DNA from: Panorpa germanica
Lineage: Eukaryota > Arthropoda > Insecta > Mecoptera > Panorpidae
Assembly (NCBI GenBank): GCA_963678705.1
Contig: OY783210.1
Location: 15,315,331 to 15,379,330 of the forward strand
Direction: 5' to 3'
Length of the DNA stretch: 64,000 bases
The translations under genes were made by a program, and so were the position numbers. Shown here piece by piece: positions 1 through 27,390 of the stretch (its first letter is position 1; each line of letters begins with the position of its first letter). The notes under the pieces were generated by a model that was not told where the DNA came from, ran no database searches, and saw only the letters and a program-made list of their open reading frames with translations.

Positions 1-830
1 ATCAATAGTAGAAAGAACCCATTACAGAGTATGAATCAGGGTTTGCACGCCCTTCTAAAACTGATTGTAATTTGATATTATTTGGATAATAAATAGAAGC
101 ATCTCTTGTTAAATTTAACCAAAAATAAAGGATAATAAGAAACGTAATACGACGGAAGTGACGTATTTATTTAATTAAAGTATATTCACACAAATCACGC
201 TAAAAGTGACTACATTCTAGTTATGCAAAGTTTGGTTGTGTTGGAATTTACTATTAATCGTTATTATAAAGGTATATGCCAAAGTTAAGCAATAATAAAT
301 ATTTTACAACAGAAAATATATAAAAATATTAAACTAATAACAGTGTCAATGCGGAATATACAATATTTATAACAGTGTAACCTAAATATTAATATTAATT
401 AAGCATTAAGGATGTTCGTAGTTTTATATAATATATAATTACATTTTTATAATATCTAAAAGGCAACAGTGTGTGGGCGTTATATATATATAATATAATA
501 TATTTATTCTAATCACAATCCGACTAGCTAAAGGGGATTTTTCTAACTTATTACCAAAAGAAAGTCTTGGACAAAAATGTAAGCAGTTCAGGTCTTCATC
601 AGATGAGGGGGTATCCTTAAAAATTAAAAAAAAAAATTTACTCTAAATAAATAGTGTTTGTGAAAAAAAAAACACTGATGCAAAAAAAATGTATTAATTA
701 TTAAGAAAGTTATAATTCAAAAAGTGCTTATTGGAAACTAATTCTAATTTATATCGTCCGCTTTATCGATATTTCAGCATCTCATCAAAAGTGTATCACA
801 CTTAGTATTGAACAATATTGTGATACTTTA
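1..830. other. AT-rich sequence, no gene seen
   Basis: This is presumably part of the Tomosyn intron or further 3' sequence. Only homopolymer and AT runs are visible, with no exon of the missing Tomosyn C-terminus. Confidence 0.5.
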
Positions 831-1411
831 CAGGGACAAAATTTTATTTCTATTTTTCATTTCTTGAGTCTCTACATATTTTAATAACTGCGTCAGTTGG
901 TGAAATGCATACAGTCATGCTCATGAATATTATTTGTATCATCATAAAAAAGAGTATTTTTTAACCTAAAAAGACGTAACTGTGTTTGGGAAATTTATAA
1001 ATCACTTAAACGCTTAGGATGTTCGATACATGGCGCCACTATTATCAAACCCATATTATTTTTAGATAGTACTAACCTTCAAACGATATGAGTAAAAATT
1101 TCATGATATTTCGACCAATACTTTATGAATTACCGAGGTTTTACTGATGTAATTTTCAATACACTGAAAAAATTTGAATCTCGTGCGCTGTCGTCACTGA
1201 AACTACTGTAACTTGTAAACTAATGATCGGAATGTCATAAAATTTTGACACATATCGTTTGAAGGTTGGTACTATCTAAAAATCATACGGATTTGTCAAT
1301 AGTGGCGCCATCTATATGTCATCCTACGAACTTATTCAGTGTTACTAAAGCATGTTAAGAAACTAAAAATAGAAATGAAATTATTTCCCGGGAATTTCCG
1401 ACGACACCCTG
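831..1411. mobile_element. TA-flanked inverted-repeat element with CAGGG ends
   Basis: The left end CAGGGACAAAATTTTATTTC and the right end, read inverted, CAGGGTGTCGTCGGAAATTC are followed by matching segments ATTTCTATTTTTCATTTCTT and ATTTCTATTTTTAGTTTCTT. TA lies on both sides. No coding capacity is seen. Another inverted-repeat unit (1016-1326) sits inside it. Non-autonomous DNA transposon; superfamily uncertain. Confidence 0.5.
1016..1326. repeat. Inverted-repeat (MITE-like) unit with TGGCGCCACTATT arms
   Basis: The left arm holds GGATGTTCGATACATGGCG, CCACTATT and AGTACTAACCTTCAAACGAT. The right arm is its complement, ATCGTTTGAAGGTTGGTACT through AATAGTGGCGCCAT to ATGTCATCC. Related sequence (TTTCATGATATTTCGACCA) recurs near 12715. 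No ORF. Confidence 0.6.
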
Positions 1412-2267
1412 TAGTATAATGCAAATTGTAACGCATGAATTAGCTTTTAATTTTAAGATAAAAAACTATTAAATATTTCTTTTTCATTGTAATGATTTAA
1501 ATAGCTTCCTAGGTCTACAGTTGTTCTTTCGAATTGCTGCGAATATATTCTTAATTACGTTTACAAAGATGTATTTGTAATCACTGAATTAAATATCAAA
1601 TTTCATATCTCCTAATTGCTATCTAACTAATTAATATTTTAATGGCAATAAATATTTTCTTATTAATATTTCTCTGTAATTATAAACATCAGCTTTGATG
1701 TTATATATAAAAAGCTCAGTTCTCAGAAAATAATAATATTTAATATATAATCCAAGAAGATATTTTTTATATACTACCAGTAAATATTAAAACTTAATTA
1801 AACATAAATTTATATGAAAAAAAGAGCAAAAAAAGTTATTAAAATTAGCATATCTTTGTAATCTTCAAGAAAATTTTAATTTTTTTAATCTTAGTAATTA
1901 TTTTTTAAGTTAAGCTTACGGACAAAATATTCAAGTCCATGCAAAGATTTTATTTTAAATGAATATTATATTTGTATAATGAAAGAGCTGCTAGAGACAT
2001 CTAGTTGTCAGATATTAAGTGATTAAAATTAGAAGTAAATGTTATATGTGTTTGGTACTGGGTCTGTTGAAAACGTTTTGTAATTAAATTATGTATTATA
2101 CGAGGTGTGTTTAAAAACAAACGGAAAATGATGATATTTGTGCCATTTGTTTGTCGAATAAACTTATTTTTTTCTTTTCGCGTTGATACTACTGTCTGTT
2201 GAGCTCAGATTACAAGACGCGAGTTGATCTAAGTTGAGTTGACAGCTACTCGCACTGTGCGAACATA
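1412..2267. other. AT-rich sequence with one mariner-like end
   Basis: No gene is seen. At 2099 TATACGAGGTGTGTTTAAAA resembles a mariner terminal repeat, but no matching other end was found nearby. Confidence 0.35.
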
Positions 2268-2954
2268 CAGAGTGTCCCAAAATTCAACGATAAGCGGGCA
2301 CCAGAGGGTGGTCCTGCTCATGACCACACGAGAAAAAAAGAAAAAAGAATTTCTCATTTTGTTTAGAAATTACAAAAAAAAAATAAAAATCTTTCGAAAA
2401 TTGAAACACCTTAAGATGTTTTTAACTACCATGACCACAATTTTTCAAAAATTTCTGATTTTTTTTTTGTATCGGCAACCTAAATAGCACTGCTATCCAC
2501 CACAATCATTAAAATTCCCAGAATGCTAGTAGTTTTTACACAAAAATCAATCGAATTTATTTTTTTCCACTGAGTCCACTTTAACTCATCGTTCTATAAA
2601 AAAAATATATGAACACTACTATGGCAAGTTTTAAAAATTGGCGCAACTCTTCAGTATTCCAAAATGGTACAATACTTCAGGAAAACTATCAGTAAAAAAA
2701 AATTACGCATACTACTTCTAAACAAGTACCATATTTCATAGATTGTTGTTGTTCTAGCAATAAAAAAATCCGAAATATTTGAAAAATTGTGGTCATGGTA
2801 GTAAAAAAAACATCTTAAGGTGTTTCAATTTTCGAAATTTTTTTTTGTAATTTCTAAACAAAATGAGATAAATTTTTTTTTCTTTTTTTCTTGTGTAGTC
2901 ATGAGCAGGATCACACTCTGGTGCCCGCTTATCGTTGAATATTGGGACACCCTG
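2268..2954. mobile_element. Long-TIR palindromic element (CAGRGTGTCCC ends)
   Basis: The ends CAGAGTGTCCCAAAATTCAA and, inverted, CAGGGTGTCCCAATATTCAA extend into arms of about 190 bp, including AACGATAAGCGGGCACCAGA and ACCATGACCACAATTTTTC. TA borders each end. The two short ORFs inside are arm sequence, not genes. It shares the CAGGGTGTC terminus with the element at 831-1411. Non-autonomous DNA transposon. Confidence 0.7.
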
Positions 2955-3666
2955 TATATGCGAGTTACTGTCATATACGAGACAGTCAGAGGCAGTAACT
3001 GTCTACTGTCAGGGCAGTAGCTCGGACCATGTAATCTATTTTCAAAAATATTGAACTAGTAGTTTTTTGATAATAATTTTTAATGACATTTTGGGTATTT
3101 TGATTCGTGAATTCGTGAACACGAAGAAAAAATTGCCGATATTATAAACGCTGTCTATTTTTGGCTGTCCAGCAAATCCTAATGGTTCGACATAATTGAA
3201 AATGTATACGTATTTAGCACACAGTAGTATAACATGAAAAAAGAAAAAAACTTCTATTAATCTTTGATTACGTAAGAAATGGTACGTATTACTTTCTAAT
3301 ATTATATTGAATGCTTATATTATATGTCCCATGTCAATTTTAATCTCATAAAAAACTTACTAACCTAAAAATATATAGTTGTTAAGTAACCTATGCAACT
3401 TCATCTAAAATTATTATGTTTAATAAAAAAACATAACCATTAAATTGGATTACAATATCTTTAAAAGAATAGCGCATTTAGAAAAGCTAAATCAAAGATA
3501 TAATGTATTTCATTAAACACCTAATCCACTAAACACACAACGTATACTTTACATAAAACAATTAAACATTAGAAATACAATTTCAGTTATATTTTTACAA
3601 ATATCTAACGTTTTACACATTTTTATGTAAAACAGTTAAATATTTATGTAAAAGTATTTATAAATA
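2955..3666. other. AT-rich sequence, no gene seen
   Basis: Next to the palindromic element are short repeats of GACAGTCAGAGGCAGTAACT type. The remainder is featureless AT-rich sequence. Confidence 0.4.
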
Positions 3667-4245
3667 CGAGGCGTGTTTTTTAAGTAAGTACCGTTTTGGA
3701 ATTAAAAAAAGACGTGCAAAGATATCGCAATAATTTTATTTTTACATGAAAGCCTGTACCTAAATCTACTTTTCTACATAATTTCCGTGAATATTGAGGC
3801 ACTTGTCATAACGTGGCACCAGTTTTTGAATACCCTCCCCATAAAATTCTGCCGCCTGACTTGTTAACCACTGTATCACAACGCCCACTCCGTTCTTCAT
3901 CATGCACATTTGTGCGGCCATCTTTAAATGCTCTCACCCATTTCCTTACCATTCCATCACTCATAATGTTTTGTCCGTAAACTTCACAGATCTCACGATG
4001 AATATCGATCGGTTTTACGCCTTTAGCACTAAGAAATCGTATAACAGCCCGTACTTCACAAGCGGCGGGACTCACGATTGTCGGAGGCATCTTAAACACT
4101 CAGTTAACAACGTATACAGTGAAGAATCAGACTGTAATGGCTGTAGATTAAGGTACAGGCTTTCATGTAAAAATAAAATTATTGCGATATCTTTGCACGT
4201 CTTTTTTTAATTCCAAAACGGTACTTACTTAAAAAACACGCCTCG
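3667..4245 (-). mobile_element. Internally deleted mariner with ~95-bp inverted repeats
   Basis: TA-flanked ends CGAGGCGTGTTTTTTAAGTA extend into nearly identical inverted arms of about 95 bp. On the minus strand, 4099-3806 encodes a mariner transposase N-terminus with the helix-turn-helix region (EVRAVIRFLSAKGVKPIDI, HREICEVYG, MVRKWVRAFKDGR, HDEERSGR). Then, in another frame, comes the C-terminal end YDKCLNIHGNYVEK. The DDD catalytic core is absent, so this copy could only move with help from an intact relative. Confidence 0.9.
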
Positions 4246-4611
4246 TAAAAAAGATCTACGTTATTTCATGTAAAATATACATAATTGTGCTTAGCAGAAG
4301 CATTAAGTTTAATAAAATGTGAATATCAATCAGTTACAATATAATCATTAGATTTTGAGGTTAGAGTTGTATAAGAATAGCGCAGAGTCTTAGATAAAAG
4401 CACAATAAATGTGGAATAAGTTTCCGAAAACACTGTACATATTATATAGACTGAAATAAAAATAAAATATAAAATTAATATTAAACCTGCAAAAAATAAA
4501 TTAATATCAAATTAATACTAACTTAATATATATTATTTAACCTTCACCATTTTTTTTAACATTATTTTAATTTACGTTTATATTATATATAATATTTATT
4601 GTATTAATAAC

Positions 4612-4742
4612 GTTAGTCACAATGTGTGTATTATCGTACTATTACATAACCTAACATTATGATACCAACAAAAAAATATATGTTATTACAAACACACATA
4701 TATAAATAATTTAATTGTTAGTAATACGACATTGTGACCAAC
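4612..4742. repeat. Small inverted-repeat unit (GTTRGTCACAATGT)
   Basis: GTTAGTCACAATGTGTGTAT on the left pairs with the inverted copy GTTGGTCACAATGTCGTATT on the right, 131 bp in all. It is a probable MITE remnant with no coding content. Confidence 0.45.
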
Positions 4743-6644
4743 ATTAAACATTTGTATAAAATGAAACACAAAAAGCAAAATAGCAAAAGAAGCGTCGACT
4801 TGGGACAAAAATGAAATAAAAATAAATAATATTTGAAATAATAAAGGTAGGTTTTGAGGTTAAGTCATTTTGATTTGACTTTTGTATAATATGCAGAGTT
4901 GTTATATATTTAGTGAGTGCCAACATTAAAACGTTAAATGAAATAGAATTGTATGTTTTTATATAATAAGTAGCTTTTAAATTTAAAATTTCGCGCCATT
5001 TCTTAATTGTCAAATACATATAACAGTAGAAATGTTTTATAATAGTCAAATAATAGTAACTATAATAATAGTAACTATAGAATCTGAGAAAAAGAATGAT
5101 ATAGGCTTCAGCAATGCACAAAAGTGTAAGCCCCGTTAAACACAGTACGAAAATGTACTTTTTTAAGTTAAAATTTTATAGGTTAGGTTTGTAGGTTACA
5201 TTTATGTTTTCTGACGGTAATAAAGCTATTTATTTGAGATTACATAAATTTAAAATGACTTTAGCATTTATTTAATGACAACATAACATAATTCTGTTAA
5301 ACTTCTTTTTAGAGAAATACAAAAACAGCTTTATAGAGAACTAATGCAACTTATACAAATACAAAAATATTTAGCTACCAAAAATGGCAAGATTGAATAC
5401 CTGTCTTATGCAAACTACAAATGATATTCTAATATGATTCAAACTTTGTTGGAAAGTGATTATATTCGTATCTAAATGCAAGAACTTAAGAAAACCAGAT
5501 AGTTACTTAAAGTAGATATCGCATAAAACGTTAAATGAGTGTCAATTAATAATTTTAGACAGCACAACAAATTGACCAGAACGGTACACAAACTTCTTAT
5601 CAAATGACTTAACCTTTGAACTCGTGGTGGTATAATATAATGATGATGAGAGGATCAATGTGATCGATCATTCCTTCTAAAATCTAAAAAAAATTCTAGA
5701 AAAAAAAATCTATTATTTTATCTAATAATTAAAAATGTTCTAATATATTAAATTAACTATTCTGTAAATTTATCTATAATATTTTGAAGTAATTAATTAT
5801 TAATATAATTTTCACTCTTATTTATAAAAACTTATAAAATATAACTATTTATATCGTTTTTGTACAGAATAGCTTATTTTAGTAAATCTCTAAATATAAT
5901 TCTAATGAATAATATACACAATTCAAAATTCAGATAGGATTGTATTTTTAAATATTACGAGATCATTAATACTTGACGTGAGACTCATATGTTTTCAAGG
6001 TACGCTCCCCGGATTATACTTTCTGGAGTTGGTTGTTCCCAAATTGATTGAAGTGCTCACGTAATTATAATAAGAAATTTAGAAATCGTTGCAGTAGGTC
6101 GTGTATCAACAGTTTAATATAATTGAAATATTGTACACTAGTGCGATTACAAACGAAGATTCTTTTTTTGTATTTACCCTCATTCCTTCTTAGACGTAGT
6201 GCCCTACAAACTTGCGTTAATTAGTTCCCTTTTTATTAGGTTCACATTATTATATTTTTTAAATTATTTTCCAAATAAAAAACAATTACCATTTCTCCAG
6301 CCAATTATCTTAAAAAGACTTTCAAACTGTTCTTTTATGTTCTTTTACAGTTTCATTATTTGTTTCCAATTAAGTTATTTTCTGCTTTGTACTAATTAGA
6401 TACAAACAAGAAAACTAACTATATAAATACAGCATCTAATTGAGATTTGATTGCAGTGTTGTTTAATAGGGTTATTAAGTCATTTTTTAGGGGTCGTTTT
6501 TTAATTCTTAATTGAAATATAGATTAATTAAATATCTAAAAGTAGATGGAGTTATAACTATTTGCCGCTTGTGGTAGTTTTGCGTATGACGTCATAGAGC
6601 ATACACTCGTGTATATCTCTGTTGTGACATCACACACACATTAA
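4743..6644. other. AT-rich sequence, no gene seen
   Basis: The open frames here are low-complexity chance ORFs. A weak inverted pair (TTGACGTGAGAC with GTGCTCACGT) lies near 5975-6065. Otherwise I see nothing. Confidence 0.4.
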
Positions 6645-7383
6645 TGGGCTTGTGTCCTATGTCTTAATTTCTACAAAAGTGTACTATATATTGATAAAGT
6701 GGGTTACTAGAACCTCAAATGTTCAATTATTTTTTAATAACTCCTTATATGTTAAGAGATATTAACAATCAAAAAAGTCATTTTGTCTCTTTAATTATTA
6801 AAGGGATTCAATATTGTACACATTCCAACTGCATGTGACATCACAATCGCTGCCAACCTTACAGCTCATAAATCTCTGCTATATGTATTTATATATTAAA
6901 ATATCAAATATTATTTACAGCTATTTCAAAGGAACAATAAAATTTCAATATTATGTCTGCCGTAACAGGGTTAAATAAAATAAAAACTTATTATTCTTTT
7001 ACTTGACTTGATTATTTGACTACCAACAGCTACAAAAAATTACCACAGCACTGACCTAGTCAACAAATAACTGACGTTAAAACGCATTTCACGTCATAAA
7101 AAAATGGCTGATCATTTCTAGCGCTAAAACTACAATTGAAACTTTTAATTGCTATATCTCCGTCAACATTTAGATATTTAATAAAATAGACACGCCAATA
7201 CACATTTATAACATGTCAACTTTAATGATTAAAGGATAAAAAATAACTACTTTAATTGTTAGTATCTCCTACAATATTGGAACTTATTAACAAATAATTA
7301 AACATTATTAACATCTTGTCAGTCAATTTTATCAATATATAAAGTACAGTTTTATAGAAATTAATCCAAAGTTCACAAGCCCA
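6645..7383. mobile_element. TGGGCTTGTGTCC repeat, copy 1 (inverted-arm variant)
   Basis: The copy begins TGGGCTTGTGTCCTATGTC and ends in the complement, CAAGCCCA. It shares its body (TCTCTGCTATATGTATTT; TTCTAGCGCTAAAACTAC) with copies at 14573, 21903, 41358 and 46143. Unlike the 14.6- and 21.9-kb copies, its right end repeats the left end inverted for about 150 bp (complement of TTTCTATAAAACTGTAC). No ORF; non-autonomous repeat of unknown superfamily. Confidence 0.75.
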
Positions 7384-7801
7384 TTCTTTTTTACAGGTGA
7401 ATTCATGTTTCTGGGTATATAAAATAATTCGTAAAATTTTATTCGAAGTCAGTATAGTATGTTAATAAAAGCAATGTCATTCCGTAATAACATTCATGGA
7501 TGCATTAACAATGAAATGTTAAGTTTTTATGACATGTAAACTTTTTATGATATTTGCATATGGTAATTGAAGTTCAGCTTTGAGATTAAACGATTCTGAC
7601 ACGTTTTAATATGAACTTGATAGTATAATAATAATATAAGAAGATAATGTTAATGTTTTTATATATGAATTATCATTTCGCACTGTTTTAATTTTGCATT
7701 TAATTTAAATTGTATAGCTGCTAATGGAACCATGCGTAGTAATTCTCTCCACCAGTTTTAATTTAAAATTTAATTTAAGTTGTAGGTGTATTTCTAAGGC
7801 A
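7384..7801. other. AT-rich sequence with tandem-like TTTTAATTT motifs
   Basis: No gene is seen. Two similar segments (GTTTTAATTTTGCATTTAAT and GTTTTAATTTAAAATTTAAT), at about 7685 and 7756, resemble the terminal part of the neighbouring CATTCCCACTCA family. Confidence 0.4.
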
Positions 7802-8116
7802 CATTCCCACTCATTGTTTTAATAATTAATTTACATTTTAATTTAGATTTTAGGTTTTTAGAATAGGCATTCCTTGTCACATTTTTTAATCTAGTTGATG
7901 CGTATACGTCATTACTCATTAGTAATATAAATTTTGACAGTTCTCTTTTATTTGCGTTTTGTTTTTCGTAATAATATTCTGTAGAATAAAAAAATGACAT
8001 TTGTATGCAGTGTATGGTATCGTGGCCAAGGAATGCTTAATCTGAAAACCTGAAATTTAGATTATAATATTAAATTAAAACGTAAATTAAAAATTAAAAC
8101 TATAAGTGGGAAAGAG
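7802..8116. mobile_element. CATTCCCACTCA MITE family, copy 1
   Basis: The inverted arms are about 85 bp, from CATTCCCACTCATTGTTTTA to GGCATTCCTTG on the left and complementary on the right (CAAGGAATGC ... AAGTGGGAAAG). The internal part has GTAATATAAATTTTGACAG, shared with copies at 26935, 55752 and 57720. The short minus-strand ORF here is not a gene. Confidence 0.7.
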
Positions 8117-9311
8117 GGTTAAGTATACAGTTGCCTGTCCGTAATTTTTAGATTCTAATTATTTTAACGCAGACCTTTTCATCTCATGTTTAAGACTACG
8201 AAGCTATTTTTAGTAATATTTTATAATTCCAAACGATGTACTAACACTGAATTTTGAATTGTGAATTTCTAATTCTAACTAGAAAATATATAATTTGAAA
8301 CGCAACCATTTTAAATATCATAACAGCATAATTTTAAGAATCGAATAAATATATTATAATTCTACAATTTAAACTGCCATTATTGCTAAATTTTACTTTG
8401 AATTTCTAAATTTAAAAATGAAGCATTCATTCTGAATTTGTAAAAATTTTTATAATAAAAACAAAATACTATAAATATATAAAATTGTTCATATTCGAAA
8501 TATGAACTTTATTGCCGTTGTATAATTGAGATACATTTTCTTAGAGACAATAAACAAGCAAATTCCAAATTTTGTAAATTATTTTATCATATTGGTATAG
8601 CGTGTTAGTTGTCGCTATTAAAATGTCCCTTTAATTTTCGATTATGAACAATAATTTAGCTTTTGTAAGTTATTAATTAAGTATAAGGTATGCGAGTAAA
8701 TGTGCATTTAAATTATTGAAATAATAATTTGAAAATGACCACCACCAGAAAATAAAAACACATGTTACTTTATACTTGTTAAATATTAGTGGACTATACA
8801 AGAGCTAGTTTGAGCATGACGGCAAGGTTTGTATGGTGTTTAAATTGTCTGTATGAGTTCCTATACCGTTTTGAAAAAAAATTAATTATATATCTTATAC
8901 TTTGAGGTTATGTTGCTATACGAGAATTACCGGTATTTAATTTGTACAGTTCTGAAAAACCTTCGATTTAAGTTTTTGAATTTGTTTATTTAATGAAATA
9001 AATATTTCGAAGGCTATCATGTGTGTATTGTTTTATATTTAATACTGTTACTATGTGTTTGTATGATATGATACTATGTGACATCACTATTTGTGTTTCT
9101 TGTCTATGAGAAACGAAAAAGGATATTTAAAAAACGTTATTTACCCAATCTAGATTGAATATTTCCCGTATTTAATTAGGCAAAACATAATAATGCCCGA
9201 TTTATGAACCGTAATTTTTTAAATTGTTGTTGGATAGAATAAAAATTAATATCAGAAATGAATACTGAAGAAAAATAAGTTTTGGAGAAATTTCTTTAAT
9301 TTGCAAGTATA
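8117..9311. other. AT-rich sequence, no gene seen
   Basis: No coding segment, splice-bounded exon or clear repeat was recognised. Confidence 0.4.
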
Positions 9312-10116
9312 CGAGGTCTGTTCAAAAAATAAAGTGAGGCAAAAATTTCGCGGGCTACATTCGATTATCGATTTTTTAATTTTGTTATGTTCACAGTTTT
9401 AGCTATATAGCACATTTAGTTTGTTTGTGAGAGGCATAAAAGTTAGAAGTGTTTTGCGTGTTCGGCGATCTTCTGCTGTCGAAAAAACATAGATCAAAGA
9501 GTTTGCATTAAATTTTCTGTGAAAAATGGAATCAAGTGCTCCAAAACACTTGAAATGTTGAAAGTGGCATACGGTGAGTCTACTTTAAGCCAAAAAAATG
9601 TTTACAAGTCGTACAAGCTTTTCACAGAAGGTCGAGAAGATGTGAATGGCGACGCTCGCCCTGGACGCCCAGGCACATCAGCAACCGATGAAAATGTTGA
9701 GGAAGTGAAGAAAATTGTTATGGAGAATCGTCGAATCACTATTAGAGAAGTTGCTGAGGATGTCGGAATATCGGTTGGCTCATGCCATGCAATTTTTTCG
9801 GAAATTTTGGGCATGAAGCGTGTGGCAGCGATTTTGACCAAAAAATCGTCGCATGAGCATCGCTCAGGAATTGTTGGATGACGTCAACGGCCAAAAACAA
9901 CACCGTGATCATGCCTCATCCACCGTATTCACCGGATTTGGCCCCCTGCGACTTTTCCTGTTCCCAAGATTGAAGAGATCCATGAAAGGACAGCGTTTTG
10001 AGACGTGTATTATATCTGAGGGGGACTACTTTGAAGGGGACAAAATAGAAATTGATGAATAAATAAATATTTTTTGAGAAAAATGAAAATTCTCCTTATT
10101 TTTTGAACAGACAGCG
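9312..10116 (+). mobile_element. Internally deleted mariner (irritans-like)
   Basis: TA-flanked terminal repeats read CGAGGTCTGTTCAAAAAATA and, inverted, CGCTGTCTGTTCAAAAAATA. Codons from 9519 encode the transposase N-terminus (KCSKTLEMLKVAYGESTLS, ITIREVAEDVGISVGSCHA, GMKRVAA). An overlapping frame then carries MSIAQELLDDVN, a remnant of PPYSPDLAPCDFFLFPKLKR and the tail CIISEGDYFEG..IEIDE. Most of the catalytic domain is deleted. It is inactive by itself. The family is one I know from many insects, including ants. Confidence 0.92.
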
Positions 10117-11012
10117 TATAATTGCAATTTAATAACCAAAAATATTTTTTTTAATTAAGAAAATAAAACAGTAAAAGCAGAGAAACTCTTTTCGATTTGA
10201 AGAGAAACAAAATATTAAAAAAAAACTAATAATTTTTAAACTAATAATATGTGATGAGAATTGTGTTTTGGTTTGTGAAAAGAGAATCTTAGCAGTACCT
10301 CATTCATTATTGTGCCTTGTCTATATCAAAATAACTTTAGTAATGTTCCTAATCATAAAGAAAATGTTTCTATATTGAGATGTGAACCATTTTATAATGT
10401 AATTTGGAAGTGTGTACTATGTGTTGTGTGGGAGGCTATCGTGTGTGTTTTATCCTACTTGTCTCATTTGTTTCAAAAGATAACGCTTCAAAAAGAACGT
10501 GTCAAACGCTATCTTTAATTGTAAATTATAACTAATACCAATTTCTTTTCGACAAACTTATCAATAATTTTACCAACAACTTGTAGTTTGGTATTGTCAA
10601 ACACTTCTACGTATAATAAGTACATAGATTTTGACAAGGAATAGTTTTTAAGTCATTGGACAAATAGTTAATAGGTATGTCAATGTAAAACCGGTATTAG
10701 TTTATGCTAATTATCGCGTTTGCATGAGACAACCAGTGCAGCATACAAACCTTGCGTTGGGTGCACATTAGACTTTGCACAAAACAAAGTTTATTTGTTT
10801 TAATTGTGCTTCACCATATTATATAAAGTAAAGTGAAATATAAAAGCAATATTCAATCGCAAAATTGAAATGAATTACAAAAACCACTTTACTTTGAACT
10901 AAAAGTGTTTATTCTTTTTACAATAAGACCGTGTTAAGGATATTTGGGAAATTGATAAAACTAGTTTCCTTGTTATTGAGGTACATGTTTGTTTCGTAGA
11001 GTTGATACTTAC
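10117..11012. other. Tomosyn intron downstream of the linker exon, AT-rich
   Basis: No further Tomosyn exon was found from here down to position 1. The plus-strand ORF near 10312 has no supporting signals. Confidence 0.5.
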
Positions 11013-26710
<15,698 letters not shown>

Positions 26711-26934
26711 CTGAAAACAGGAAAAATGACATTGTTAATAGGAGTTCAGATATTTTAGTAAAAGTAAGGTTATGTTTACACATTTTATAAGAATCTTTCA
26801 CCTGTATGCAATCTGTGAATTAGATTAAAATGTTTTTTTTGTAAGCTTCTATTAAACAAAGCGCCTTATTTTGTAACTATTTTTCCGACCTCATGTGTCA
26901 TGAACAATGAACAATGAATAATATTGTCTAAAAC

Positions 26935-27390
26935 CTCATTCCCACTCACTGTGTGAAACGTTTTTATTTAATATTTTATTCTAGATTTCAAGTTTTCAGA
27001 ATAAGCAATCCTTGTCACATTTGTGTTTTAATTTGAGTTTAGTTAATTTAATTGGTGCGCATGCGTCGTTAGTAATATAAAATTTGACAGTTCGACAGTT
27101 CGACAATATTGTATGTGGAATAACTAAAATTACTGTTTTTAAGAACAATTAGTAAAACAAGTTGTTTTTACTTAATTATTTTTGACAAACTGACATTGAA
27201 CTTTTTTTTTAAAATAAATCCTACTGCATTTTGACAAATTGTCACATTTTGGAGGTTATAACATAATACAGCTTTTTTAATTTAGTATTTCTAATTTAGA
27301 AAAATTGGACTAAACTACAGAGAATGACTATGCATATTTCCAAATGCTATAAAATTTAAATTAAATACAAAATTAACACAGTGAGGGAAA
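26935..27390. mobile_element. CATTCCCACTCA MITE family, copy 2
   Basis: It starts CATTCCCACTCACTGTGTGA, has the internal segment TTTGACAGTTCGACAG and AATCCTACTGCATTTTGACA, and ends in the inverted TTAACACAGTGAGG. About 456 bp. It lies just upstream of the first Tomosyn exon in the window. Closely related to copy 4 (57720). Confidence 0.7.

Noticed and set aside
2239-3020. Two plus-strand ORFs of 82 and 66 codons
   Set aside because: They arise from the inverted arms of the palindromic element.
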